Shown here one piece after another: positions 17,213 through 26,255 of a stretch of 64,000 nucleotides of DNA (position 1 is the first letter of the stretch; the number at the start of each line of letters is the position of its first letter). A program made the position numbers and the translations under genes. Location: positions 156,559 to 220,558 of the forward strand of contig NZ_KQ948782.1 of assembly GCF_001514205.1 (NCBI RefSeq). The letters are read 5' to 3'. This stretch comes from Streptomyces griseoruber (GTDB lineage Bacteria > Actinomycetota > Actinomycetes > Streptomycetales > Streptomycetaceae). The notes below the pieces were generated by a model. It did no database searches. It was not told where the DNA came from and was given only the letters and a program-made list of their open reading frames with translations.

Positions 17213-18552
17213 GCGCCCACCCCCTCGCGGTCCTGCGGGAGTTCTCCCCGCGCACCCGGGCCGTGCTGGCCGTCAACGCGGTCAACTCCTTCGGCGGCGG
17301 CCTGGTCCTGCCGTTCCTCTGGATCTACCTGGACCAGGTCCGCGGCCTCGCGTCCTGGATCCCCGCCGCCACCCTCGCCGTACAGGCCGCCACCTCCGTC
17401 GTCGGCGGCCTCGCCTGGGGCGCGGTCCTGGACCGCCTCGCGCCCCGTACCGTCGTCGGCCTGGTGATGTGCGTCGCGGGCCTGGGCACCGGCCTGTACG
17501 CCTTCGTCACCTCGGCCCCGACCGCGCTCACCGCCGCCGTGGTCTACGGGCTCGGCATCAGCGGGGTCGGCACCGTCCTGCGCTATCTGTACGCCGGTGC
17601 CGCCACGGCCCGGGAGCGCGGGCTCGCCTTCTCCGCCGACTACGCGGTGTTCAACGCGATGACCGGGCTCGGCGTGCTCGTGGGCGGCCTGGTCGCCGCC
17701 TCCGGACCGGGGTCCCGCGCGGCCCGCTTCGCGGCGCTCTACGTCGCCGACGGCCTCACCTTCCTGGCCGCCGGCGCCGCCCTCCTCCTGCTGCTCCCGC
17801 GCATCGGGCGCGGCGGCGACCGCGAGCCGTCGGCGCAGGGGCCGGTCGGCTACCGCGAGGTGCTGGGACAACGGGCTCTCGCGGTGCTGCTGGGCACGGT
17901 CGCGCTGTGCTCGCTGGTGTCGTACGGGCAGCTCAGGTCGGGGCTGCCCGGCTATCTCACGGCCGGCGGAGCGGTCGGCCCGGAGGGACTGTCCGGCACC
18001 TTCGCGGTGAACATCGTCGCCGCCGTGCTCACCCAGGTCGTCCTCGGTGAACGGATCCAGCGGGTGCGCCGCAGCACCGTGCTGTCCCTCACCGGCGTCC
18101 TGTGGGCGGCGGCCTGGTCCCTCGTCCTGGTCGCGGGCCGCCAGCACGGCACCCCGGCGACCGTCACGGCCATGGCCGGGGTGCTGCTGCTGTCCGTGGG
18201 GGAGGCCCTGGTGTTCCCCGTGGTCACCGGGCTGCTCAACGACCTCGCCGACGAACGCGCCCGGGGCCGGGTCAACGCCATGCTGTCCGTCGCCGTCTCC
18301 ACCGGCTCGGTGGCCGGTCCCCTCCTCGCCGGAGCCACGCTGCCGCTCGCCGACGGCCTCCCGCTGGTCGTCGCCCTGGTCGCCGCCTGCGCCGCGGTCG
18401 CCCTCGTGGGACCCGCCCTGCGCCGCACCCTGCCGGCCGCCGCCGACCTGCCCGACCCGGCGCCGGAAACCGAAGAACCCGCGACCGCCGCCCCCGCCCC
18501 CGCCGCCGGCGACTCCCAGGAGAGGAACCCGTCATGCAGCACTGGCCGCTGA
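17209..18552 (+). CDS. MFS exporter
   Basis: 447 residues, GTG overlapping the upstream stop. Twelve hydrophobic segments are visible, opening with VNAVNSFGGGLVLPFLWIYL. The loop between TM2 and TM3 carries WGAVLDRLAPRTVVGL, a weakened form of the MFS GxxxDRxGRR motif. A basic central loop and a Pro/Ala-rich cytoplasmic tail (from about 410) follow. Its position inside the biosynthetic operon suggests export of the product or self-resistance. The end overlaps the GNAT gene by 19 bases. Confidence 0.9.
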   Translation: MSAHPLAVLREFSPRTRAVLAVNAVNSFGGGLVLPFLWIYLDQVRGLASWIPAATLAVQAATSVVGGLAWGAVLDRLAPRTVVGLVMCVAGLGTGLYAFVTSAPTALTAAVVYGLGISGVGTVLRYLYAGAATARERGLAFSADYAVFNAMTGLGVLVGGLVAASGPGSRAARFAALYVADGLTFLAAGAALLLLLPRIGRGGDREPSAQGPVGYREVLGQRALAVLLGTVALCSLVSYGQLRSGLPGYLTAGGAVGPEGLSGTFAVNIVAAVLTQVVLGERIQRVRRSTVLSLTGVLWAAAWSLVLVAGRQHGTPATVTAMAGVLLLSVGEALVFPVVTGLLNDLADERARGRVNAMLSVAVSTGSVAGPLLAGATLPLADGLPLVVALVAACAAVALVGPALRRTLPAAADLPDPAPETEEPATAAPAPAAGDSQERNPSCSTGR

Positions 18553-19259
18553 GCGGTATCACCGTGCGCACCCCGCTCGTCGAGCTGCGCTGCCCCACCC
18601 CGCGGGACCTCGACGCGCTCGCCGCACTGGGCGCCGAGGGCGTGCACGCCCCCGGGTTCATGCCCTTCTTCTCCCAATGGACCGACGGCGACCCGGCCAC
18701 CGTCGCCCGCCGGGTCCTCCAGCGCCACTGGAAGGCCATGGCCGACTGGAGCCCCGAGGACTGGACGCTCTACCTGGTGGTCGTGCACGACGGCGAGGTG
18801 GTCGGCTCCCAGTCCCTGGGCGCACGCGACTTCACCGTGACCCGCGAGGTGCTCCTGACCTCCTGGCTGGGCCTGCGCCACCAGGGCCTCGGCCTCGGCG
18901 GCCACGCGCGCGCCGCCGTCCTCGAACTGGCCTTCGCCGGACTGGGAGCGCAGGACGCCCTCTCCGTCGTACGGCGGGAGAACACGGCCTCGCAGGCCGT
19001 GTGCCGCAAGTTCGGCTTCGCCCACGACGGCACCCAGACCAACGCCGTACGCGGACAGCGCGCCGTCAGCGACCGCTACCGGCTGCGCCGCGCCGACTGG
19101 GAGGCGGCCCGCGTCGTTCCCGCCGAGATCGGCGGCCTGGAGCCGGCGCTCGGCATGTTCGGCGCCGAGCCCGGCACCCGCCCACCCGCGTCGACCGCGC
19201 TCGCGGCCACCCTCTCCGGCGTGCGGTACGCGCCCGACCCCGACCACGCCGACGCCTGA
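18534..19259 (+). CDS. GNAT N-acetyltransferase
   Basis: 241 residues, ATG preceded by AGGAGAGG. A single GNAT fold of the RimJ/RimL type is seen: LTSWLGLRHQGLGLGGHARA provides the acetyl-CoA pyrophosphate loop (R-x-x-G-x-G) around residue 120, and RRENTASQAVCRKFGFAHDG is the usual fourth motif. The C-terminal 40 residues extend beyond the fold. Likely acylates an amine of a biosynthetic intermediate or of the product (for self-protection); diamino acid intermediates of the lysine branch are attractive substrates, but this is inference. Confidence 0.85.
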   Translation: MQHWPLSGITVRTPLVELRCPTPRDLDALAALGAEGVHAPGFMPFFSQWTDGDPATVARRVLQRHWKAMADWSPEDWTLYLVVVHDGEVVGSQSLGARDFTVTREVLLTSWLGLRHQGLGLGGHARAAVLELAFAGLGAQDALSVVRRENTASQAVCRKFGFAHDGTQTNAVRGQRAVSDRYRLRRADWEAARVVPAEIGGLEPALGMFGAEPGTRPPASTALAATLSGVRYAPDPDHADA

Positions 19260-19270
19260 GGAAACCGGCC

Positions 19271-20554
19271 ATGCCACGCCCCGTCATCGCCGTCGTCTAC
19301 GACTTCGGCTCCGTCGCCCCCGCGGACGTCGTGGACCGTCTCGCACCGCTCGGCGACGTCCTCCTCGCCGTGTGCCGCTCGGCGCACACCGAGCGACTCG
19401 CCCCACTGCTGGCCGATTTGGCGCCGGTCGTGCCGGTCGACGAGGATCTCGAAGAGGCCGCCGCGCTCCTTCGGGAGCACCGCCCCGACGCCCTGCTCAC
19501 CTTCAGCGAGCGCCGACTCGCAACGACGGCCGAACTGGCCGCGCGGCTCGGGCTGCCCTACCACGACACCGCCACCGTACGACTGCTGACGGACAAGTAC
19601 GCGCAGCGGCGAAGGCTCCGTGAGCGGGGCGTCGACCCGGTGCGGTCCCGGCTGCTGCGCACCCCGGACGACTGGGCGCCCGCGCTCGCCGCGGTGGGGC
19701 TGCCCGCCGTCCTCAAGCCGGCCTGCGGCGAGGGCAGTCGCAGCACCCACCTGGTGCGGGACGCCGGCACCGGCGCCGCGCTCGCCGCCGCGCTGCTCAC
19801 CGGCCCGGACCGGGAGACGGCCCTCGTCCTGGAGGAGTATCTGGCCGGCGTCGACCGCACCCCGTTCGGTGACCACGTCTCCGTGGAGAGCGCGGTGGCG
19901 GACGGCCGGGTCACGCACTGGGCGGTCACCGGCAAGTTCCCGCTCGCCCCGCCGTTCCGCGAGGTCGGCCACTACTGGCCGGCGCCGCTCGCCGACGCCG
20001 AACGGGCGGCGGTGCTCGATCTGGCGGGCCGCGCGGTCGAGGCACTCGGCCTGCGCACCGGCGTCACCCACACCGAGATCAAACTGACCGCCCGGGGACC
20101 CCGGTTGATCGAGGTCAACGGCAGGCTGGGCGGCTTCCAGAGCGGCCTGGGCCGACTGGCGGGCGGACTGGACCCGGTGGCGCTGGCGGGGCATCTCGCG
20201 CTGGGCGGTGCCGCCCCCCGGACGGGGGCGCCGCAGGAGCGGGTGGTGTACGCCCGTGCGGTGCCGACCCCCGCCGAGGGCGGCCTGCTCACCGGCGTGC
20301 ACGGGGTCGCCGACGCGCTCGCCCTGCCCGGCCTCGACGGCTACGAGACCCGGGTACAGCCCGGCACCCTCGTGCAACCCGGCGTCGGCACCGGTGAGTT
20401 GGCCGTGCTCTGGGGTACGGCCGACGACCACCGCGCGATGGTCGCCGTACTCGACCGGGCCCTCGACGCCCTCACCTACACCTTCGCCGACGGCCGCACC
20501 CTGCGCGCCCGCGACCTGGCGGCGCCGGCCCGGCCCGCCCCGCTCGACCGATGA
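19271..20554 (+). CDS. ATP-grasp carboxylate-amine ligase
   Basis: 427 residues. An N-terminal pre-ATP-grasp Rossmann-like domain (VIAVVYDFGSVAPADVVD) is followed by the ATP-grasp core. Within it, PAVLKPACGEGSRSTHLV (about 150-170) is the phosphate-binding loop, LVLEEYLAG contains the nucleotide-binding Glu, and TEIKLTARGPRLIEVNGRLGG holds the Mg-binding Glu and Asn. These enzymes form an acyl-phosphate and couple it to an amine, making an amide or peptide bond off the assembly line. In this operon it may join a lysine-derived amino acid to a peptide or aryl acid. Start ATG is 11 bases after the previous stop. Confidence 0.88.
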   Translation: MPRPVIAVVYDFGSVAPADVVDRLAPLGDVLLAVCRSAHTERLAPLLADLAPVVPVDEDLEEAAALLREHRPDALLTFSERRLATTAELAARLGLPYHDTATVRLLTDKYAQRRRLRERGVDPVRSRLLRTPDDWAPALAAVGLPAVLKPACGEGSRSTHLVRDAGTGAALAAALLTGPDRETALVLEEYLAGVDRTPFGDHVSVESAVADGRVTHWAVTGKFPLAPPFREVGHYWPAPLADAERAAVLDLAGRAVEALGLRTGVTHTEIKLTARGPRLIEVNGRLGGFQSGLGRLAGGLDPVALAGHLALGGAAPRTGAPQERVVYARAVPTPAEGGLLTGVHGVADALALPGLDGYETRVQPGTLVQPGVGTGELAVLWGTADDHRAMVAVLDRALDALTYTFADGRTLRARDLAAPARPAPLDR

Positions 20555-20604
20555 AGGCGCCCCCTCGACCGATGAAGGCGCCCACCGACCGATGAAAGGC
20601 CCCC
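20544..20604 (+). repeat. Three 20-21-bp tandem repeats, each with ATGAAGG
   Basis: Units of about CGACCGATGAAGGCGCC begin at 20545, 20566 and 20586. The ATP-grasp stop codon lies in the first unit, and the cupin ATG follows the third. Each unit carries an ATGA plus an AAGG element that can act as a Shine-Dalgarno sequence. Confidence 0.8.
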
Positions 20605-20606
20605 GT

Positions 20607-21011
20607 ATGACCACCGAGACGCCGACTCCCGCCTCCCGTACGGCGGTTGCCGAGATCCGCACGGACATCCCGCAGTTCCTGCCGGTGGCCGGACATCACG
20701 CACCGGCGCCCTTCTACCTCACCGCCGACATGTTCGGAGGCGTCCCCGTCGAGCTGGCCGGCGGCCCCATCGACCACCTGGTCGGCAGGCCGGTCGCCGA
20801 TCCGCACCGCCACGAGGTCGACGAGATCTACTTCCTGGTCTCGCCCCACCCCGGCGGCGCCCGCATCGAGGTCCTCGTCGACGGCGACCGGCACGAGCTG
20901 ACCTCACCCGCCCTGCTGCGCGTCCCCGCCGGGGCCGAGCACCGCTTCCTCACCCTGGAGGCAGAGCCCGGCAGCTACTGCTTCGGCCTTCTGCTCGGCG
21001 GTGCGCGGTGA
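20607..21011 (+). CDS. Small cupin (MarH/StnR-like)
   Basis: 134 residues, one cupin barrel. Metal-ligand pattern: DPHRHEVDEIYFLV (two His and a Glu, about 73-81) and LLRVPAGAEHRFL (third His, about 111). MarH and StnR are cupins that work with an aminotransferase and a C-methyltransferase to set the beta stereocentre of beta-methyltryptophan. The same three partners occur here (16148 and the overlapping 21008 gene), which is the main reason for this call. The N-terminal 50 residues are family-variable. Its stop overlaps the aminotransferase GTG. Confidence 0.75.
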   Translation: MTTETPTPASRTAVAEIRTDIPQFLPVAGHHAPAPFYLTADMFGGVPVELAGGPIDHLVGRPVADPHRHEVDEIYFLVSPHPGGARIEVLVDGDRHELTSPALLRVPAGAEHRFLTLEAEPGSYCFGLLLGGAR

Positions 21012-22072
21012 CCGCCCCCGCCGTCCCGCGCACCCCGACCGGGGCGCCCGTCCGCCTCCACCTCAGCGAGAGCCCCTTCGGCCCCAGCCCGCACGCCCTG
21101 CGCGCCGCCCACGCGGCCGTCGACGCCACCGGGACCTACCCCGACCCCGCCCGCACCGCACCCGCGGAGGCCCTCGCCGAGTTGCTGGGCGTGGGCCCGG
21201 ACCAGATCGCCGTCGCCAACGGCAGCGACGAACTGGTCCTGCTCACCGCACTGTGCCTGGGCGACCGCCGACGCCCCGGGGTCACCACCGCGGGCACCTT
21301 CCCCGGCTACCGGATCTGTCTGGAGAACGTCCGCCGCGGCTGCCGCGAGGTCCCCATGGGCGACCTCGCCGCCCTCGCGGACGCCTTCGACGGGGCCGGT
21401 GTGGTGTACGTGTGCAACCCGCACAACCCGACCGGGGGCGCCCTCGACCGCGCCGCGTTCGACCTCCTCGTCGAGCGGGCGGCCGCCACCGGCACGCCCC
21501 TGGTGGTGGACGAGGCCTATCTGGACTTCGCCCCGCCCGGCACCCCCCAGGTCCTCGACCACCTCGGCACCGGCGCACCCCTGCTCGCCCTGCGCACCTT
21601 CTCCAAGGCGCACGGGCTGGCCGGGCTGCGCATCGGCTACGCCGTGGGCAGCGCCGACCTCGTGGGGCGGCTGCGGGAGGTGCAGGGCAGCATGCCGTTC
21701 AGCGTCAACCGGGCCGCCCAGGCCGCCGCCGTGGCCGCGCTCGCCGACCGCGGCCACCTGGAGCGGGTACGGCAGGGCAACGCCGCCGCCCGCGAACGGT
21801 TCCGGGCCGACCTGGCCGCCCGGGGGCGCCGCGCGCTGCCGTCGGTGACCAACTTCCTCGCCGTGCCGGTGCCCGACTCCGCACGGGCCGAACGGCTGCT
21901 GGAACGCGACCACGGCATCCTCGTCCGCGACGCGGGCCGCTTCGGCCTCGACGGGCATCTGCGCGTCTCCGTCGGCGCGCCCGCCGCCCTCGCCCGGCTC
22001 CTCGACGCCCTCGACGTCGTCGCCCCTGTTGCCCTTGTCGATGGGACACCCGCCCACCCCGGCACCGGCTGA
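21008..22072 (+). CDS. HisC-like PLP aminotransferase
   Basis: 354 residues, fold type I aminotransferase of the histidinol-phosphate/aromatic class. GTYPDPARTAPAEALAELLG opens the core, VVYVCNPHNPTGGALD is the cofactor loop with Asn, PLVVDEAYLDFAP holds the ring-stacking Asp/Tyr, and RTFSKAHGLAGLRIGY contains the PLP Lys and the phosphate-binding Arg. Homologous enzymes interconvert aromatic amino acids and keto acids. With the MppJ-type methyltransferase and cupin it would deaminate the aromatic amino acid, allow beta-methylation of the keto acid, and re-aminate it. Confidence 0.88.
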   Translation: MTAPAVPRTPTGAPVRLHLSESPFGPSPHALRAAHAAVDATGTYPDPARTAPAEALAELLGVGPDQIAVANGSDELVLLTALCLGDRRRPGVTTAGTFPGYRICLENVRRGCREVPMGDLAALADAFDGAGVVYVCNPHNPTGGALDRAAFDLLVERAAATGTPLVVDEAYLDFAPPGTPQVLDHLGTGAPLLALRTFSKAHGLAGLRIGYAVGSADLVGRLREVQGSMPFSVNRAAQAAAVAALADRGHLERVRQGNAAARERFRADLAARGRRALPSVTNFLAVPVPDSARAERLLERDHGILVRDAGRFGLDGHLRVSVGAPAALARLLDALDVVAPVALVDGTPAHPGTG

Positions 22073-22179
22073 CCGGGCGCCCACCCGGACCCGATCCACC
22101 GGCGGCGCACGGCCCTGACCGTCCGCCCCGCTCCAAGACCCCACCCGCCGCCCACGGCCGGGAGAAACCGAGGCACCCC

Positions 22180-23583
22180 GTGAGAACCGCACCCCCGCCG
22201 GCCGCGCCCCCCACCCGGGAGACGGCCGGTGCGCTCGCCCAGCCGTACGGCTACCGACGGCACGAGGCCGTCGAGCCCGACTGGCGGCGCTTCCCGGCCT
22301 GGCGGCAGGTCACCCCCGCCGAGTGGCGCGACCCGCAGTGGCAGCGCGCCCACTGCGTCAAGGGCGTACGGCAGTTGCGCGAGGTGGCCGGGACCGGTCT
22401 CGACGACGCGTTCTACGAGGACCTCGCGGCCGACCAACGGCAGTTCGCGACCATGCCGATCCTGCTCACCCCCCATGTCCTGAACACCATCGCCCCCCTG
22501 TCGGCCCCGGACACCACCGCCTGGTACGCCGACCCCGTCCGCCGCTACATGCTGCCCGTCGCCAGCGACCGCCACCCCCGCTGGCCCAGTCACCCGCTCG
22601 CCTCCCGGGACTCCCTGCACGAGGCCGAGATGTGGGTCGTCGAGGGCCTCACCCACCGCTATCCGACCAAGGTGCTCGCCGAACTCGTCACCACCTGCCC
22701 GCAGTACTGCGGGCACTGCACCCGCATGGACCTGGTCGGCACCTCCACCCCGCAGATCGACAAATACCGGTTCGTCCTGCGCCCGGCGGACCGCCTCGAC
22801 CGGATGATCGCCTATCTGCGCGCCACCCCGACCGTGCGGGACGTCGTGGTCTCCGGCGGCGACGTCGCCAACGTGCCCTGGCCCAGGCTGCGTTCCTTCG
22901 TGGACCGGCTCCTGGACCTGGACAACATCCGGGACATCCGGCTCGCCAGCAAGGGCCTGGTCGGACTGCCCCAGCACTGGCTCGCCCCCGACGTCCTCGA
23001 CGGCATGGCCCAGCTCGCCGCCAAGGCCTCCGCGCGCGGCGTCGGCCTCGCCATGCACACCCACGCCAACAACGTCCAGCAGATCACCCCGCTGGTCGCC
23101 GAGGCCTCCCGCGCCCTGCTCGCCGCCGGACTGCGCGACGTACGCAACCAGGGTGTGCTCCTGCACGGCGTCAACCACACCCCCGAGGCCCTGCTCGACC
23201 TGTGCTTCGCCCTGCTCGACAGCGCGCAGATCATGCCGTACTACTTCTACCTCTGCGACATCGTGCCCGGCGCCGAGCACTGGCGGCTGCCGCTGGCCGA
23301 GGCCCAGCGCCTCCAGCACGCCGTCATGGGCTATCTGCCCGGCTTCGCCACCCCCCGGCTGGTCTGCGACGTGCCCTACGTCGGCAAACGCTGGGTGCAC
23401 CAGGCCGACGCCTACGACCGCGAACGGGGCATCTCCGACTGGTCGAAGAACTATCTGACCTCCGTCGAGCACGACGACCCCGAGGCGTTGCGCCGCACCC
23501 ACCACTACTACGACCCCCTGCACACCCTGCCCGACGCCGGGCAGGCGTACTGGGCCCGGTGGCGGCCGGAGGAGGCCCGGTGA
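22180..23583 (+). CDS. kamA: Lysine 2,3-aminomutase (radical SAM/PLP)
   Basis: 467 residues from a GTG with GAGG upstream, about 50 longer than clostridial KamA because of a disordered N-terminus. Radical SAM cluster CPQYCGHC at Cys173, Cys177 and Cys180. The PLP Lys is in DVPYVGKRW (Lys403). The two Asp that recognise the lysine epsilon-amine in clostridial KamA have counterparts in YLCDIVPG and VCDVPYVG, which favours L-lysine over glutamate or arginine. The product would be beta-lysine (3,6-diaminohexanoate). The GTG start of the next gene overlaps its stop, so the three aminomutase/dehydrogenase genes form a coupled unit. Confidence 0.9.
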   Translation: MRTAPPPAAPPTRETAGALAQPYGYRRHEAVEPDWRRFPAWRQVTPAEWRDPQWQRAHCVKGVRQLREVAGTGLDDAFYEDLAADQRQFATMPILLTPHVLNTIAPLSAPDTTAWYADPVRRYMLPVASDRHPRWPSHPLASRDSLHEAEMWVVEGLTHRYPTKVLAELVTTCPQYCGHCTRMDLVGTSTPQIDKYRFVLRPADRLDRMIAYLRATPTVRDVVVSGGDVANVPWPRLRSFVDRLLDLDNIRDIRLASKGLVGLPQHWLAPDVLDGMAQLAAKASARGVGLAMHTHANNVQQITPLVAEASRALLAAGLRDVRNQGVLLHGVNHTPEALLDLCFALLDSAQIMPYYFYLCDIVPGAEHWRLPLAEAQRLQHAVMGYLPGFATPRLVCDVPYVGKRWVHQADAYDRERGISDWSKNYLTSVEHDDPEALRRTHHYYDPLHTLPDAGQAYWARWRPEEAR

Positions 23584-26255
23584 ACGCCGGTGCGCGCAAG
23601 GAGAGTTCGCCTCTCGGACTGCACCGGGTGCTCGCCCCCGCCGGAGTGCTGCCGCAGGCCGCCGACCGGCTCGACCCCGACTCCCCGCTGCGCGAGGACG
23701 AGCTGCGCATCGACGTGGAGTACCTCAACCTCGACGCCGCGTCCTACCGGCAGCTCCACGAGGAGCACGGCGGCGACGGGGACGCGATACGGGACGCGGT
23801 GTGCCGGATCGTGCGCGAGCGCGGCAAGATGCACAACCCGGTCACCGGTTCCGGCGGCATGCTGATCGGCACGGTCGCCGAGGCCGGGCCGCGCACCCCG
23901 CTCGGGCTCAAGGCCGGCGACCGGGTGGCGAGCCTGGTCTCCCTCACCCTGACGCCTCTGACGCTGACCGACGGGCTGCGGGACTGGGACGGGCTGGGGG
24001 AGCGCGTACCGGCCCGCGGGCACGCCGTCCTCTTCGGGCGGTCGGTCGCCGCGGCCCTGCCCGCCGACCTGCCCGACGAGCTGTCCCTCGCGGTCCTCGA
24101 CGTCTGCGGCGCGCCCGCGCTGACGGCCCGTACCGTCGCCGAGTACACCGCCCGCTCCGGCACCGCGCCCTCGGTGGCCGTGCTCGGCGCGGCCGGCAAG
24201 TCGGGCAGCCTGGCACTGGCGGCCGCCCGCCGCGCGGGTGCCGGACGGCTGGTGGGCGTCGTGCCCGACCACGCGGAGGAGGCCGCGCTCACCGCCTCCG
24301 GGCTGGCCGGCACGGTCCTGCGGGCCGACGCCCGCGACGCGGTCGCGCTGAGCGGGAAGCTCGACGGATGCGGCGGTCCCGTCGACATCACCGTCGTCTG
24401 CACCGACGTGTCCGGCTGCGAGCACGCGGCGGTGCTGGCGACCCGCGACGGCGGCACCGTCGTCTTCTTCTCGATGGCCACCTCGTTCCCCGCGGCCGCG
24501 CTCGGCGCCGAAGGGCTGCGCGCCGACGTCACCCTGCTCATCGGCAACGGCTACCAGCCCGGCCACGCCGAACAGGCCCTGGACCTGGTGCGCACCGAGC
24601 CGGGGGTGCGGGCACTGTTCGACCGCCGGCGCGCACCGGCCCGCGCCGCCGCCCGGCCGCCCGCCACCACCACCGGAAAGCTCGGCCTCGACCCCCGCCT
24701 GGTGCGCCGCGCCCGGGAGCTGGCCGTACGCGCCGGGCGCCCGGTGGTGGACCTGGCGCGCTCCCACACCACCGTGGCCGTCGAGCGGGCCGCGCTGCGG
24801 CTGGCCGGGCTCTCCGGCGCCGACGCCGAGGGCATCCCCTGGGCCAACCGGCTGGTGGACGCCGTACGCGACCAGGTCGGTCTGGAACACGGGGTGGCGC
24901 TGCCGGTCTGGCACGCGCTGCGCACCGGACCGAGCCGCGACCTCACCGAACTGGCCGCCCGTGCCACCGCCCGGGACGTGTCCTTCCGGCTCCCCGAGGG
25001 CGCCGCCGCCGAGCACGCCGTACGCGACGCCCGCCACGCCATGGCCGGGGGCCTCGCGGTCATCGACGGCCGCCGACGGGAACGCCGGCGCCTGATCGGG
25101 GAGTGGGGCGAGCCGCGCGGACCGCTCGTCTATCTGATCGTGGCCACCGGCGACATCCACGAGGACGTCCGCCAGGCCGTCGCGGCGGCCCGCGGCGGGG
25201 CCGACGTCATCGCCGTCATCCGCTCCACCGGCCAGTCGCTGCTCGACTACGTCCCCCACGGCGCCACCCGCGAGGGCTACGCGGGCACCTACGCCACCCA
25301 GGAGAACTTCCGGCTGATGCGCGCCGCCCTCGACGAGGTGTCGTCGCAACTCGGCCGCTATGTCCGCCTCACCAACTACGCCTCCGGACTGTGCATGCCG
25401 GAGATCGCCGTACTGGCCGGCCTGGAACGGCTCGACATGATGCTCAACGACTCGATGTACGGCATCCTCTTCCGCGACATCAACCCGCTGCGCACCTTCG
25501 TCGACCAGCGGTTCTCCCGCCAGCTCCACGCCCGCGCCGGCATCGTGATCAACACGGGCGAGGACAACTACCTCACCACCGCCGACGCGATGCAGGCGGC
25601 CCACACGGTCACCGCCAGCCAGCTCCTGAACGAGTACTTCGGCAAGGAGGCCGGACTCACCGACGCCCAGCTGGGCCTCGGGCACGCCTTCGAGATCGAC
25701 CCGGACCTGCCCGACTCCTTCCGCATGGAGCTGGCGCACGCCCTGCTCGCCCGCGAACTGTTCCCCGACGCCCCCCTCAAGTGGATGCCGCCGACCCGCC
25801 ACATGACCGGAGACGTCTTCCGCGGCTATCTGCTCAACGGGTTCTTCAACCTGGCCGGGGCGCTGACCCGGCAGAACATCCTGCTCGTCGGCATGATGAC
25901 CGAGGCCGTCGTCACCCCGTTCCTCTCCGACCGCGACCTCGCGCTGCAGAACGTCCGCTATGTGATGGACGCCGCCGGCGCCCTGGAGGAGGACTTCCGG
26001 CCCGCCCCCGGCGGAGTCATCGCCCGGCGCGCGGACACCGTGCTGCGCGAGGCCGTCGACCTGCTGGAGGGACTGGACGGGCGCGGCCTGCTGGACGCCA
26101 TCGCCGCGGGCACCTTCGGCGGGATGCGCCGCCCCGCCGACGGCGGCCGGGGCCGGGACGGGGTGGCCGAACGCGCCCCCGGCTACCGCAATCCCGCCAT
26201 CGAACTGCTGGAGGGGTCCCCGGACCCCGGACCGGAAGGAGAAGACCGGCCATGA
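23580..26255 (+). CDS. Fusion: 3,5-diaminohexanoate dehydrogenase - lysine 5,6-aminomutase alpha subunit
   Basis: 891 residues from a GTG overlapping kamA. Residues 1 to about 348 match 3,5-diaminohexanoate dehydrogenase (KDD): GLHRVLAPAGVLPQAADRLD, RGKMHNPVTGSGGMLIGTV and the NAD loop VAVLGAAGKSGSLALAAARR. A Pro/Ala/Thr-rich linker (349-362) leads into a full-length KamD (about 363-880): LGLDPRLVRRARELA, LIVATGDIHEDVRQAV, VIRSTGQSLLDYVPHG, LTNYASGLCMPEIAV, WMPPTRHMTGD. KamD forms the TIM-barrel half of the adenosylcobalamin/PLP mutase that converts beta-lysine to 3,5-diaminohexanoate, and KDD oxidises that to 5-amino-3-oxohexanoate. In fermenting bacteria these are separate proteins; here consecutive enzymes are one chain. 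The next gene overlaps by ATGA. Confidence 0.9.
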   Translation: MNAGARKESSPLGLHRVLAPAGVLPQAADRLDPDSPLREDELRIDVEYLNLDAASYRQLHEEHGGDGDAIRDAVCRIVRERGKMHNPVTGSGGMLIGTVAEAGPRTPLGLKAGDRVASLVSLTLTPLTLTDGLRDWDGLGERVPARGHAVLFGRSVAAALPADLPDELSLAVLDVCGAPALTARTVAEYTARSGTAPSVAVLGAAGKSGSLALAAARRAGAGRLVGVVPDHAEEAALTASGLAGTVLRADARDAVALSGKLDGCGGPVDITVVCTDVSGCEHAAVLATRDGGTVVFFSMATSFPAAALGAEGLRADVTLLIGNGYQPGHAEQALDLVRTEPGVRALFDRRRAPARAAARPPATTTGKLGLDPRLVRRARELAVRAGRPVVDLARSHTTVAVERAALRLAGLSGADAEGIPWANRLVDAVRDQVGLEHGVALPVWHALRTGPSRDLTELAARATARDVSFRLPEGAAAEHAVRDARHAMAGGLAVIDGRRRERRRLIGEWGEPRGPLVYLIVATGDIHEDVRQAVAAARGGADVIAVIRSTGQSLLDYVPHGATREGYAGTYATQENFRLMRAALDEVSSQLGRYVRLTNYASGLCMPEIAVLAGLERLDMMLNDSMYGILFRDINPLRTFVDQRFSRQLHARAGIVINTGEDNYLTTADAMQAAHTVTASQLLNEYFGKEAGLTDAQLGLGHAFEIDPDLPDSFRMELAHALLARELFPDAPLKWMPPTRHMTGDVFRGYLLNGFFNLAGALTRQNILLVGMMTEAVVTPFLSDRDLALQNVRYVMDAAGALEEDFRPAPGGVIARRADTVLREAVDLLEGLDGRGLLDAIAAGTFGGMRRPADGGRGRDGVAERAPGYRNPAIELLEGSPDPGPEGEDRP

